Shown here piece after piece: positions 9,501 to 18,132 of a DNA stretch of 64,000 nt; the first letter of the stretch is position 1, and each line of letters starts with the position of its first letter. Source of the stretch: Neptunomonas japonica DSM 18939. Lineage in GTDB: Bacteria > Pseudomonadota > Gammaproteobacteria > Pseudomonadales > Balneatricaceae. The stretch lies in assembly GCF_000422765.1 (NCBI RefSeq), contig NZ_AUGR01000014.1, positions 62,001 to 126,000 on the forward strand, read 5' to 3'. Below the pieces are notes generated by a model. The model had not been told where the DNA came from. It saw only the letters and a list, made by a program, of their open reading frames with translations, and made no database searches. The position numbers and the translations under genes were made by a program.

Positions 9501-12500
9501 AAGTCCAATCTCTGTTCAACACCTATATACGCCATTACAAAGAGCCACTTACACTATGTTCTGAAGCATTATTAGAAGCGCATAATAGCGGCTTAGAAAC
9601 CGGAGACATAGAATGGAGCGCTTACTCATTAGCGGCACATATTCAGTACAGCCTGCCACTGAGTAACAACTTCGATCAACTCGCCATTAAACTGCAGGGT
9701 TACATTCTGCAGCTACAAGAAACCGGACAAAAGCAGTCACTACAATACTCATTAATGGCTCTGCAGTTTGTAGAAGTGCTAAGAGACCCCACTGCGACAA
9801 CAACACTGAATGGCGAGTATTACGATGCTGAATTAATGCTCATCGAGCATCATGAGAATAATCACAAGACAGCTATCTGCTTACATTTTTTCTATCAATC
9901 CTTGCTCGCCTTTATTTTTAAAGAACACCAAAAATCGGACGATTACAGCCAACAGGCACTAGAGTTTAGCCCTTATATTAGCGGCACCTATACCGAGCCT
10001 TTTTTAGATTATATAAATGTCATCAATACCATAATGTTACTGGCCTCTTTACGTGAGGCTGAACAAATGCAGCGCATTAAAGAGATCAATGCTTACCTCA
10101 AATCCAGCAACAAACTGGCAGAACAGTGCCCACAAAATCATGAACACCGTCAACTGCTCGTAAAGGCAGCACTGCTAACTTACGAGCAATCTTACAGCGA
10201 AGCTATTGACCTGTTTGACCAGGCTCTTGCGTTAATGCAGGAAAATTCTTTTCATCTGGATTTTGCCATTGCCAACGAATTAGCTAGCCAATGCTACCGT
10301 AGCTGGGGAAAGCACAGCATTGCTCACCACTATATAACGCAGGCTTATCAAGCTTATGAGCGCTTAGGAGCAAACAGCAAGTTACGGCACCTAAAAGCTG
10401 AATTTAGCGACCTCAACCCAGTGCCTAATCAGCATAAGCAAACTGACTTTTCTGATTCAGCACTTTCAAACGAGCCAACAGAACAACCAAGCCGTGCATA
10501 CGATGTCTCATCTGTTATTAAAGCATCACAGGCCATATCAGATGAGATCGTGCTTGAACCACTTCTCAGCCGCCTTATTAAGCTCGCTATTGAAAACGCA
10601 GGCGCACAGCGTGCCGTGCTACTGCTCAACCGAGAAACATTAGTTATTGAAGCAGAAGCCGGCATTGATGGCCCGACGCAACACTATGACGCGATGCCAT
10701 TAGATGATGGTGCACACTTACTGCCAACCAGCATCATTCATTATGTTGCGCGCACAAAAGAAAATGTAGTGTTAGGCCATGCTAGCCAACATGAAATGTT
10801 CCAACAAGACGCTTATATTCAAGAGAAACAACCTCTCTCGCTGCTCTGTATGCCTATCATGTATCACGGAGCACTCACCGCCATTCTCTATTTGGAGAAC
10901 AGCCAAAGTCGTGATGTTTTCGACAGAAACCGCTTAGAGGCACTACAAATACTATCGGCACAGGCCGCTATCTCGATAGAAAATGCCAAGCTATACCAAA
11001 GCTTGGAAAAATCCGAATATAACTATAAATCACTGTTTATGAACGCAGTAGAGGGAATTTTTAGAGCCGCTCCCCAGGGACGATTTATCTCAGCAAACCC
11101 TGCGCTTGCGACTTTATTGGGCTACCCTACGCCAGATGCTTTTCTTGACGAAATAACTGATATCGCCAGCCAATGCTTTATTGATGATACTGATCTTCGC
11201 TCTTTTATGGATACATTGAGCTCCCAACAAAAAATCATAAACTTTGAAACTCGCTGGCAAACAAAGTCTGGCTTTCCTATTTATGTCGCCATTTCTGCTC
11301 GCATTGTGCATAACTCACAAGGTGACCTTGAATACTACGAAGGCTCATTAACAGATATTAGTGAGCGCAAAGCAAAAGAAGCAGCAGAACAAGCGCGCAG
11401 TAAAGCAGAAGCCGAAAATGAAGAAAAATCACGCTTTCTTGCTACCATGAGCCATGAAATTCGCACACCCATGAATGGCATTTTGGGAATGACACAGTTA
11501 CTCAAAAAAACTAATTTAGACGCCACCCAAATTGAGCAAGTCGATACTATCTTTAAAGCGGGACGATCTCTTTTAACCATTTTGAACGATATTCTCGACT
11601 TCTCTAAAGCAGAATCAGGCCAACTAGCGCTAGAGACTAACCCTTTCAAAATCGAAGATGTGCTTGATGAGGTATATTGTTTGTTCATGCCTCTGGCACA
11701 AGAAAAGTCACTACAAATTGTGCCTCAAATTGACCGCATGTTACCAACCGTTGTAGGTGATCGACGTGCCCTCACACAAATACTCATGAACCTCTGCTCC
11801 AATGCATTGAAATTCACACATGAGGGTTACATTACCTTAAAAACCATAAATCTAAAGCAAACCGACAACGATATTAGCGTGCGAATTGAGGTAAAAGATA
11901 CGGGTATTGGTATTGCTGAAGCATCACAAAGTAAAATATTTCAGCACTTCATCCAAGCTGACAGCACTATCACCCGTCGCTATGGCGGAACCGGACTAGG
12001 TCTGGCAATTACCAAGCGAATGGTAGAGCAACAAGGAGGAAATGTCGGCTTTTCAAGTACACAGAGCCAAGGCTCTACATTCTGGCTTGAGCTGTCCTAC
12101 CCTCTCTGTAGTGATGCAACGCTACCCGACATTGAAAAGAAAACAGCGGCAACCCCAACAGTACCAATGGATATTCTTCTCGTTGAAGATACGCCTATTA
12201 ACCAGCAAGTCGCTAAAGGGTTACTCGAAAGTGATGGGCATCATGTCAGCATTGCTGAAGATGGTTTCACAGCACTTTCTATGCATAACGATCATCTTTA
12301 TGATCTTATCCTGATGGATATCCACCTGCCCGATATGGATGGTATTACCACCACAGAAAAAATTCGCTCCCACCCAAACCCTAAATATGCCGCCATTAAG
12401 ATCATTGCGCTAACCGCATCTGTATCCCAACATGAAATAGAGAAATACAAGCAAGCAGGCATGGATGGGGTACTCGCAAAACCTATTCAATTTGAAGCGA

Positions 12501-12922
12501 TGCAGCAACTCTTAAACGACAAGATGGCAATAGACTCTGATCATATGCAAACCAAGCAAGGCAAATACCTAAACACCACACTACTCGATCAACATCAACA
12601 GCTACTAGGCACAGAACGTATTCACAAACTTATTGAACAGTTTTATCAAATGGCGAGCACATTACTGCCAGAGATAGAAAAAGCGGCAAAACAAAATCAA
12701 CTAACACCACTGAGCACTGCTGCACACACGCTTGCTGGCGCTGCTGCAAACTTTGGCTTTGAAGCATTGCATGCACACTGTCAAAAACTAGAGCGCGCCG
12801 CTCAAGCCGACTTACTAAGCGAGGCGTCTGCTCTAGCAGAACACACCAAGCGTTTATATAACGACAGTCAAACAGAGCTTGCTCTCTATTTTGAACAACA
12901 AAAGGAAAGCGATGCAATGTAG
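6569..12922 (+). CDS. Giant hybrid sensor kinase with Ser/Thr kinase-like, AAA, GAF, PAS, HisKA, REC and HPt domains
   Basis: A 2117-aa cytoplasmic-looking sensor. Domains in order: protein-kinase-like (about 1-280), AAA-type ATPase with Walker A GYAGVGKSS (about 325-340), a long helical repeat region (about 600-1250), GAF (about 1310-1470), PAS (about 1485-1600), HisKA with SHEIRTPMNG (about 1628), HATPase (NLCSNALKF, DTGIGI, GTGLGLAI), receiver (ILLVEDTP, Asp in LMDIHLPDMDG, about 1866-1985) and HPt with AAHTLAGAAANFG (about 2050). This matches the trifunctional Ser/Thr-His kinase family. The kinase-like domain reads HKQVTPDN where active kinases have HRDxKPxN, so it is probably a pseudokinase. 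The HPt can pass phosphate to the adjacent response regulator. The stimulus (amine, aldehyde or redox) is unknown. Confidence 0.92.
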   Translation: MHTNGISLVQELIHQGKRSRVSRGVSESNQAVVIKQPSHHANPIAANRRLLHEADILSELNINGVIPLVECLKSDTDHSLVFLDNAAISLREWLLLERPDLITRLTVALSLSKTLGQIHEARITHKQVTPDNILINPATVQAYIIDFSMSSRLSREHPSSSAPQAHSDNLSYIAPEQTGRINRYIDYRTDYYSWGITLYEIFTGCLPFTQQNNQELLHCHIARQPKAPHLINPELPLVLSNIIFKLMAKDAAQRYQSSYGLCHDINACLEQVHSKNLQDFAVGSQDVSERFELPQTLYGRASTVTQLKACFDNVCAGKQSMALITGYAGVGKSSVVHELRHYISQHHGLFASGKFDQYHRNRPYTAIYQAMQTLIRQLLTEPDERIKHWRSNLQEAFGSNAEVLLKLIPELELIIGEQPQAPRLSPSEEQHRFSHIFRQMLKVFATAEHPLVLFFDDLHWADLSSLTLLEKLAHHPQHPHLFIIGSYRDNEFNKHHPFQLSLQRLKSSPLELSLFEIKALTLEDIQLLIADTLSHSVAQSKPLAEICFEKTQGNPFFLNQFLLDLYEKRLIHFQGSLWSWNEEEIRDCEITDNVISFMVDKIRRLSPQTQSVIQIAACIGNPVALPILAAVCEQSPEQTATDLWQAISEGLIFPLEANHHAKSKEQAEQLRYRFVHDRVQQAAYSLIPDDDITNLHYRIGQILQTKTPRHEQGRRIFDVTNHLNQAQALIETAAERVELTRLNLQAGLQAKEAAAFESAFDYFRKGIELLTADCWENQPSIALSLYQHAAEAAYIKADFATLHQLVDTALPHCHQMADKVLLQELQIQALVSTNHFDDALTVALHLLKQLNFPLPNAPGAFAINRARLSSLVRLYRYSDEKILSLPKMEQPEALAAMPILTSMFGVVKFSSSGLRPLVMAKEVELTLRYGLSTESAMAFAGYGGVLCGKYQQIKQGFRLGALAIKLAQQTDNNRIEHKVQSLFNTYIRHYKEPLTLCSEALLEAHNSGLETGDIEWSAYSLAAHIQYSLPLSNNFDQLAIKLQGYILQLQETGQKQSLQYSLMALQFVEVLRDPTATTTLNGEYYDAELMLIEHHENNHKTAICLHFFYQSLLAFIFKEHQKSDDYSQQALEFSPYISGTYTEPFLDYINVINTIMLLASLREAEQMQRIKEINAYLKSSNKLAEQCPQNHEHRQLLVKAALLTYEQSYSEAIDLFDQALALMQENSFHLDFAIANELASQCYRSWGKHSIAHHYITQAYQAYERLGANSKLRHLKAEFSDLNPVPNQHKQTDFSDSALSNEPTEQPSRAYDVSSVIKASQAISDEIVLEPLLSRLIKLAIENAGAQRAVLLLNRETLVIEAEAGIDGPTQHYDAMPLDDGAHLLPTSIIHYVARTKENVVLGHASQHEMFQQDAYIQEKQPLSLLCMPIMYHGALTAILYLENSQSRDVFDRNRLEALQILSAQAAISIENAKLYQSLEKSEYNYKSLFMNAVEGIFRAAPQGRFISANPALATLLGYPTPDAFLDEITDIASQCFIDDTDLRSFMDTLSSQQKIINFETRWQTKSGFPIYVAISARIVHNSQGDLEYYEGSLTDISERKAKEAAEQARSKAEAENEEKSRFLATMSHEIRTPMNGILGMTQLLKKTNLDATQIEQVDTIFKAGRSLLTILNDILDFSKAESGQLALETNPFKIEDVLDEVYCLFMPLAQEKSLQIVPQIDRMLPTVVGDRRALTQILMNLCSNALKFTHEGYITLKTINLKQTDNDISVRIEVKDTGIGIAEASQSKIFQHFIQADSTITRRYGGTGLGLAITKRMVEQQGGNVGFSSTQSQGSTFWLELSYPLCSDATLPDIEKKTAATPTVPMDILLVEDTPINQQVAKGLLESDGHHVSIAEDGFTALSMHNDHLYDLILMDIHLPDMDGITTTEKIRSHPNPKYAAIKIIALTASVSQHEIEKYKQAGMDGVLAKPIQFEAMQQLLNDKMAIDSDHMQTKQGKYLNTTLLDQHQQLLGTERIHKLIEQFYQMASTLLPEIEKAAKQNQLTPLSTAAHTLAGAAANFGFEALHAHCQKLERAAQADLLSEASALAEHTKRLYNDSQTELALYFEQQKESDAM

Positions 12923-12950
12923 GTATATAGATAAAGGGTATGGGGGAGAT

Positions 12951-12993
12951 AAAAAAACCAAATGCCACGGAGAGAATACTAATGGCATTTGGT
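12951..12993 (-). terminator. Terminator after aldehyde dehydrogenase 1
   Basis: An 11-bp inverted repeat (ACCAAATGCCA / TGGCATTTGGT). On the minus strand it is followed directly by seven T residues. It ends the minus-strand aldehyde dehydrogenase transcript and may also block the convergent kinase transcript. Confidence 0.75.
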
Positions 12994-13023
12994 AAAGGTA
13001 AACCTAAGGGATCACTTATAACG

Positions 13024-13058
13024 AGCGACTAGCGACTAGCGACTAGCGACTAGCGATT
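13024..13058. repeat. 7-bp tandem repeat spanning the ALDH1 stop codon
   Basis: Four perfect AGCGACT units plus a fifth, AGCGATT, run head to tail over 35 bp. They include the last codons and the stop (TAG, 13052-13050) of the aldehyde dehydrogenase gene. Slippage here would add copies after the stop, so it should not change the protein much. Confidence 0.85.
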
Positions 13059-14462
13059 AATATTCAAAAGCTGCGGAACTGTATATTCCAACAACCCTTC
13101 CAGCCCAAACTCAACACCAAAACCAGACATTTTACAGCCACCAAATGGCGCATGAGGTAACACTTCTGCATGACCATTAATCCATGCCGTACCGCACTCA
13201 AGCTGTGAAGCAACCTCTTGAGCTTGGTTAATATCGGCTCCCCATACTGAACCACCCAAACCATTTTCACTGGCGTTAGCACGGGCAACAGCATCATCAA
13301 TATCGCTGTATTTAATCAGCGGCAGAACCGGGCCAAACTGCTCCTCATCAACAACACGCATACCATCCGTCACATTAGTAACGATCGTTGGCGCAATAAA
13401 GTACCCAGCGCCTTCAGGAACAGTAGCACTTGGGTGAACGACGCCACCATTAGCCTTTGCATCAGCAATCAATTCATTAACTAAATCGTATTGATCTTTG
13501 TTTTGAACAGGACCGAAGGTAACACCCGGTGTAGCGCCATCACCTACAGTTTGCTGCTGTGCAATTGCTATTAATTCCTGACTTAATTCATCATAAAGAG
13601 ATTCGTGCACATACAGACGCTTAAGTGCTGCACATGTTTGCCCCATATTCAGAAATGCCGTTTGAAAAACGCCTTGAGCAATCGATTTCACATCTGTACC
13701 GGGTAAAACGATCGCAGCATCATTGCCACCCAACTCAAGCGTTAAGCGCTTCAAGTTATCAGCAGCATTACGCATAATATTTTGGCCTGTTGGCGTAGAA
13801 CCTGTAAAAACAATCTTACGGATTTTTTTATGGCCACTCATCGCACGCCCTAAACCACCTTCACCTGTCACGATATTAGCAACACCTGCAGGAACAACTT
13901 CGTTAATAAGTTCAACCAACCGCATGGTGTTAAAGGGTGTCATTGAAGAAGGCTTAACAACAATGGTATTTCCTGAACGCAGAGCCGGCATAATATGCCA
14001 AACAGCAATCATCAACGGCCAGTTCCATGGCAAGATCGACCCCACCACACCTAATGGTTTACGGTGAAGTTCAATTCGCTTGTTCGGGCTGTCTTCAATC
14101 ACTTCAACAGGGATTTCCAAATCAGCGGTGTAACGCGTCCAAGCAACAGCACCACCCACTTCCATCTGCGCTAGCGCCTGTGGTTTACCCTGCTCACTAG
14201 TAATAATATTTGCCAGCTCTGTTGCATGCTCTTCAAGCTTATCTGCAATTTTATGCAGCATGGCTTGGCGGTCTGTGTGGTTAGTTTTCTGCCATGTTAT
14301 AAACGCCTTTTCAGCGGCGTCCACTGCCAGATCAAGTTGCTCTAGCGACGCAGCAGGACATTCTGCAAGCGCCTCTGCTGTCGCTGGGTTTATCACAGCA
14401 AAAGGTGTGTTTTCACCGGCTACTGCTTGCCCGTCAATCATCATTGAATAGTCATTTTTCAT
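13050..14462 (-). CDS. NAD(P)-dependent aldehyde dehydrogenase (module 1)
   Basis: A 470-aa cytoplasmic aldehyde dehydrogenase. The catalytic elements are present: the Glu-containing TLELGGND motif, the nucleophile Cys at about residue 277 in NMGQTCAALK, the oxyanion Asn in LPWNWPL and the late EEQFGPV motif. It oxidises an aldehyde to the acid. In this context the aldehyde is most simply the product of QHNDH acting on a primary amine. It lies downstream of porin 1 on the same strand with a hairpin between. Similarity to the second enzyme (24525-26018) is limited to family motifs, so the two probably differ in substrate. Exact substrate cannot be read from the sequence. Confidence 0.88.
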   Translation of the reverse strand: MKNDYSMMIDGQAVAGENTPFAVINPATAEALAECPAASLEQLDLAVDAAEKAFITWQKTNHTDRQAMLHKIADKLEEHATELANIITSEQGKPQALAQMEVGGAVAWTRYTADLEIPVEVIEDSPNKRIELHRKPLGVVGSILPWNWPLMIAVWHIMPALRSGNTIVVKPSSMTPFNTMRLVELINEVVPAGVANIVTGEGGLGRAMSGHKKIRKIVFTGSTPTGQNIMRNAADNLKRLTLELGGNDAAIVLPGTDVKSIAQGVFQTAFLNMGQTCAALKRLYVHESLYDELSQELIAIAQQQTVGDGATPGVTFGPVQNKDQYDLVNELIADAKANGGVVHPSATVPEGAGYFIAPTIVTNVTDGMRVVDEEQFGPVLPLIKYSDIDDAVARANASENGLGGSVWGADINQAQEVASQLECGTAWINGHAEVLPHAPFGGCKMSGFGVEFGLEGLLEYTVPQLLNINR

Positions 14463-14492
14463 AGAAGAACCTGCTTATCAAAATAAATATAA

Positions 14493-14511
14493 CCGGGCTC
14501 ATTGAGCCCGG
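14493..14511 (-). terminator. Hairpin between porin 1 and ALDH1
   Basis: A perfect 8-bp stem, CCGGGCTC / GAGCCCGG, with a 3-nt loop. On the minus strand it is followed by a T-rich tract. It is a likely terminator of porin 1 with possible read-through into the aldehyde dehydrogenase gene. Confidence 0.7.
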
Positions 14512-14543
14512 CATTTAGCAACGTTAGCTTTCTTGTTTCAGCA

Positions 14544-15863
14544 TTAGAAAGGTACGATCGCTATCATCTGGAAATAAGTATTAGTATCGGAATTACCTAT
14601 TTGAACACCGGCATTGTCTGGCGTATAGAAACCTAACAGAGGGCTGATTATCAAATGTTCATTCACCACCCACTCAGCATAAAGATCAACCTCTTGCCCA
14701 TCTAAAGAGCCGTTACCCGCGGTATCACCAAAGTCAAAGAATAGGGCACCAAAGGATAAGGTTTCACTCGGGCTGGCTTTCAAGGCTAGATGATGAACAT
14801 CAGTTTCGCTGTTAAAAGGACCTGCGTAATTAGATGCCACTTCACCTTGGAACCATGTTCCATAGCCACGGTTAAAGCCGAAGAACAATGGGTCAAAGCC
14901 TTCTTCAAAGGTACTATAACGATAATTCACACTCGGCGACCAAGGCACTTCTGCAAAGGTCCAACCTGCTTCTACATACCATGCATTAGCATCTTTTCGC
15001 GTATCATCACCCTGTTTTTGAGTTACAAACTCAGAAGACAAGAAGAGGTTTTCAACACCTGCATTACCCTGAAAACGTAAACTCAATGTATCTTGGCCAT
15101 CGCGGTGGGTATTACCAAAGTCTTCGTTTACATCGAGGCCTTTTAAATACATCGCCCCAAACGTGCCCTTTTCATTACTATATTCAACATTAATACCGGC
15201 GAGTTCAGTTTCTGACTGTGCTTTGTTATCTGAGGCAATCCAGAAAATATCAGAGCGTAGTCCTTTACCATTAGCAATTTTTAAGACAGCGGTTTGATCA
15301 AATGCTTTGCGCGCTGCTAACCAATATGCGCCACCTCGGTTTAGCTCTTTACCCAAAGCATCACCAAAGTTAAGAGCGTCACCATTGATTAGAAATCCAT
15401 CACCAAATGATAAGTTTTGACGCCCAAAAGAAAACTCTAACCCGTTCTCACCCAGAGATGAGATCATATTCCCTGAACGCCAACCTAGGTACGCATCCTC
15501 AACCTTGGTTTTACGCTCATCTCCGCTGGTAAAACCACCCGCATCACCATCTCCGAATGTTCCTGAACTCAGTAGGTTTAATGCGCCGTATAGGGTTGCT
15601 CCCTGATTCAGGTTACGTGTAGCACTAAGGCCATATTTGACATATGCCTCCTGCCAGTTTGAACTTCCCTCATCGTTAACTGCAGCACCCGTGACGTCAT
15701 AGCTTTCTTGGCTACTAAACGTTCCTAGAATGGCTTCTATATCAAGGTTCACTTCACCTGCGTCACTGGTATGCAGATTATAAGCATGAGCAGGAAAAGC
15801 CATTACTGCAGCTACAGCAGCACCAAGCAGGTACGGTTTACGAATTTTGAAGGGGGTCTTCAT
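14544..15863 (-). CDS. Outer-membrane beta-barrel, alginate-export/porin-like (paralogue 1)
   Basis: A 439-aa exported protein with a clear signal peptide (KPYLLGAAVAAVMAFPAHA). Alternating aromatic and polar strands run throughout, and the C-terminus ends in Phe (MIAIVPF), the hallmark of outer-membrane barrels. Motifs such as FSFGRQNLSFGDGFLI and FNRGYGTWFQGEVASNYAGP resemble the alginate-export (AlgE-like) porin family. A close paralogue lies at 18133-19449 and shares these stretches. Its place in the amine-oxidation cluster suggests a channel for amine or acid passage across the outer membrane; that substrate is inferred. An ATGTAAC direct-repeat site lies about 140 bp upstream of the start. 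Confidence 0.85.
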   Translation of the reverse strand: MKTPFKIRKPYLLGAAVAAVMAFPAHAYNLHTSDAGEVNLDIEAILGTFSSQESYDVTGAAVNDEGSSNWQEAYVKYGLSATRNLNQGATLYGALNLLSSGTFGDGDAGGFTSGDERKTKVEDAYLGWRSGNMISSLGENGLEFSFGRQNLSFGDGFLINGDALNFGDALGKELNRGGAYWLAARKAFDQTAVLKIANGKGLRSDIFWIASDNKAQSETELAGINVEYSNEKGTFGAMYLKGLDVNEDFGNTHRDGQDTLSLRFQGNAGVENLFLSSEFVTQKQGDDTRKDANAWYVEAGWTFAEVPWSPSVNYRYSTFEEGFDPLFFGFNRGYGTWFQGEVASNYAGPFNSETDVHHLALKASPSETLSFGALFFDFGDTAGNGSLDGQEVDLYAEWVVNEHLIISPLLGFYTPDNAGVQIGNSDTNTYFQMIAIVPF

Positions 15864-15980
15864 CAGGATAGTTCCTCCACGGAAACAGTCGCTATTCTTA
15901 TTAGTTATTGATGATTCCAGTTAATGAATCACTTTATAACGTTAAGCATACTGTTGTGGTGTAAACCAGCTTTGAGCTAA

Positions 15981-16018
15981 ATGTTTGAAGTTGTTCTCAA
16001 ATGTAATTAGATGTAACA
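15981..16018. promoter_or_regulatory. ATGTAAC direct repeats upstream of porin 1
   Basis: ATGTAATTAG at 16001 and ATGTAACAGG at 16011 form a 10-bp-spaced head-to-tail pair. A weaker ATGTTTG lies exactly 20 bp before (15981). The same element is found upstream of qhpA1 (5691-5710), suggesting joint control by the OmpR-type regulator at 5843-6568. Confidence 0.55.
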
Positions 16019-16029
16019 GGCAAGGCCTA

Positions 16030-17964
16030 TTAGGCCTCACACTCTCTTAACTTGCGGTAAATTGTTGCTCGGCTAATACCTAATGCGCTCGCTGTTGCAG
16101 AGACATTTCCTTCACATTGATCCAACGTATTGCGGATAAGCTCTAACTCAGTGACTTTAATAGTGCCTGCTCGGCCAGATGAGCTATTGGCATTTAACTC
16201 ATCAATAAAGTCATCTGTTAAGTGATCAATGGTGATCTGTTTTTCTCCATCATCCAAAAAGGCGACGGCCGCTTTCATCACCATCTCTAACTGGCGAATG
16301 TTGCCCGGCCAAGCATACTGGCGAAACATATCAAGAACCTCAGCATGCACTGTGACATATGTGGCGCCCATACGTGCTAACAGGTCAGTTAACAAAGCTT
16401 CTAAGTCAGAACGTGCTCGTAATGCAGGCAACTGCACACCCACCCCGTTTAGGCGATAATAAAGATCTTCACGAAAATCATTATCTTTGACGAGTGATTT
16501 GATATCCCGGTGAGTTGCGCAAATTAAAGCAATATCAAGGTCGACCTCTTCTCCTCCACCTAGCGGAGCGACTCTTCGCTCTTGTAATACGCGTAATAAC
16601 CGCGCCTGCAGAGCCAGTGGCATGTCACCAATTTCATCAAGAAATAAAGTACCGCTGTTAGCTTGTTGAAAGCGCCCGATCATCCCGCCTTTACGCGAAC
16701 CTGTAAATGCACCCTCACGATAGCCAAACAATTCTGACTCAATTAAACCTTCAGGAATAGCCGCACAATTCACGGCTATAAAAGGTTTATCCGCACGCTG
16801 ACTCTGGTTATGCAAGGCACGTGCAACAACTTCTTTACCGGTACCGGTTTCACCATTGAGTAAGATTGGCAGGTCATGATCAATCCCCTTTAACGCCATA
16901 CGGAGTGCTTTAGCGAGGCGTGGATTCTCGGCACCGACCTTTTGTAATGAAGGGTGGCTTGATTGGCGTTTTAGTTTAGTGGGACCTTTAGAGAAAGACT
17001 CACTTCTAGCGGGTAAGCCTGTCAGTTGGCGAGGAAAGTGTAGTAATTCACAATAAAGAACAACATCTCTAAGCTGCAATGTTACACCGGTATTACGCAG
17101 TAACTGATTAAGCAACACCGTTGGCGCTTGGCCTGTAATAGTTTCAATCGGTTGATGTTGTAAGTTTTCGCGTGATTTTTTTAATAACTGACACGCCTGT
17201 TCATTCAGCGCCAGAATCATCCCCTCCATATCAATAGCAATAAGCCCTTGCCATGCAGAGTGCAGGTACTCTGTGCGACTATGAAAGGCAATAATTACAT
17301 GTTCTTGAAAGTGGGAAATAAATAATCTGTTTTCTATATTGCGCGCCGCCAGCTGAACCGCACTCATATTACCTTGTATATGTTGAGCATTGGCTTCGGT
17401 GGTTAAATCAAGCACGCCCAATAGCTGACCATCCACACCTGAAATGGGCGTTGATGTACAAGAAAAGCACCCCGCACCATCAAGAAAATGCTCAGTACCG
17501 TTGATCATTACCGGTTTACCATCGACCACCGCTGTGCCTAACGCATTAGTGCCGTGCGTATCTTCAGACCAACAGATACCTGGATCTAGAGCATACTCCC
17601 CTGCATTTTTCAAAGAGCGCCTATCACCTAGCAAAGAGAGAATGGTGGCGTTGTCATTAGCAAGAATGACCATTCCTTTATCACGGTTAAATTGTCGCGA
17701 CAAATGATCCATTTCAGGCGCAGCCATAGAAATTAGTGTCTGATGGTTCTCTTTTAATTCAAGCACATCACAAACAGAAGCATCTTTTGCAATCAATGGA
17801 TCTTGAAAACGAACTCCCGCTTTAATGCTACGTTGCCAAGATGCTTCGATCTGGGCACGTAAAAACCCACCGGGAAGCTCCCCTTCTAAAAGAAGCCTTT
17901 CACGAGCACGCTGCGCATCATGAAGAGGATCGCTGTAAACCCTCTGCTCTAACTTATAAGACAT
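16030..17964 (-). CDS. Sigma-54-dependent AcoR-like transcription activator
   Basis: About 644 aa. The N-terminal GAF sensor region is of the AcoR type ([28 protein letters not shown]) and is followed by a PAS-like region. The AAA+ sigma-54 interaction domain has Walker [11 protein letters not shown], the loop GAFTGS (GAFTGA in most family members) and Walker [14 protein letters not shown]-terminal Fis-type helix-turn-helix ([18 protein letters not shown]) ends the protein. AcoR-like activators respond to small alcohols, ketones, aldehydes or amines and switch on catabolic dehydrogenases. Two sigma-54 promoters lie in the qhpA2/ALDH2 divergent region (24179-24194, 24470-24485), the obvious targets. 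I start at the second Met (17964), which has GAGG about 9 nt upstream; 17982 is the alternative. Confidence 0.9.
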   Translation of the reverse strand: MSYKLEQRVYSDPLHDAQRARERLLLEGELPGGFLRAQIEASWQRSIKAGVRFQDPLIAKDASVCDVLELKENHQTLISMAAPEMDHLSRQFNRDKGMVILANDNATILSLLGDRRSLKNAGEYALDPGICWSEDTHGTNALGTAVVDGKPVMINGTEHFLDGAGCFSCTSTPISGVDGQLLGVLDLTTEANAQHIQGNMSAVQLAARNIENRLFISHFQEHVIIAFHSRTEYLHSAWQGLIAIDMEGMILALNEQACQLLKKSRENLQHQPIETITGQAPTVLLNQLLRNTGVTLQLRDVVLYCELLHFPRQLTGLPARSESFSKGPTKLKRQSSHPSLQKVGAENPRLAKALRMALKGIDHDLPILLNGETGTGKEVVARALHNQSQRADKPFIAVNCAAIPEGLIESELFGYREGAFTGSRKGGMIGRFQQANSGTLFLDEIGDMPLALQARLLRVLQERRVAPLGGGEEVDLDIALICATHRDIKSLVKDNDFREDLYYRLNGVGVQLPALRARSDLEALLTDLLARMGATYVTVHAEVLDMFRQYAWPGNIRQLEMVMKAAVAFLDDGEKQITIDHLTDDFIDELNANSSSGRAGTIKVTELELIRNTLDQCEGNVSATASALGISRATIYRKLRECEA

Positions 17965-18132
17965 AGAACATGGCCTCTTCATTATTGTTATTGGGCTGGA
18001 TGTCTTTGAATAAAACGCTAATCGCTACCACTCTAAACCGACTGCAAAGCAAAATGCAATATCGACACATCTCAGAAGAAAAGCAGCCACTTCAATGAAG
18101 GGGGATTAAAGTGGCTAGCGTCCTTTTATTGC

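Noticed and set aside
13024-13058. CRISPR array
   Set aside because: Seven-base units with no spacers; a simple tandem repeat.
16030-17964. GAFTGS instead of GAFTGA as evidence of a non-functional sigma-54 activator
   Set aside because: The last residue of this loop varies among active regulators, and the rest of the AAA+ domain is intact.
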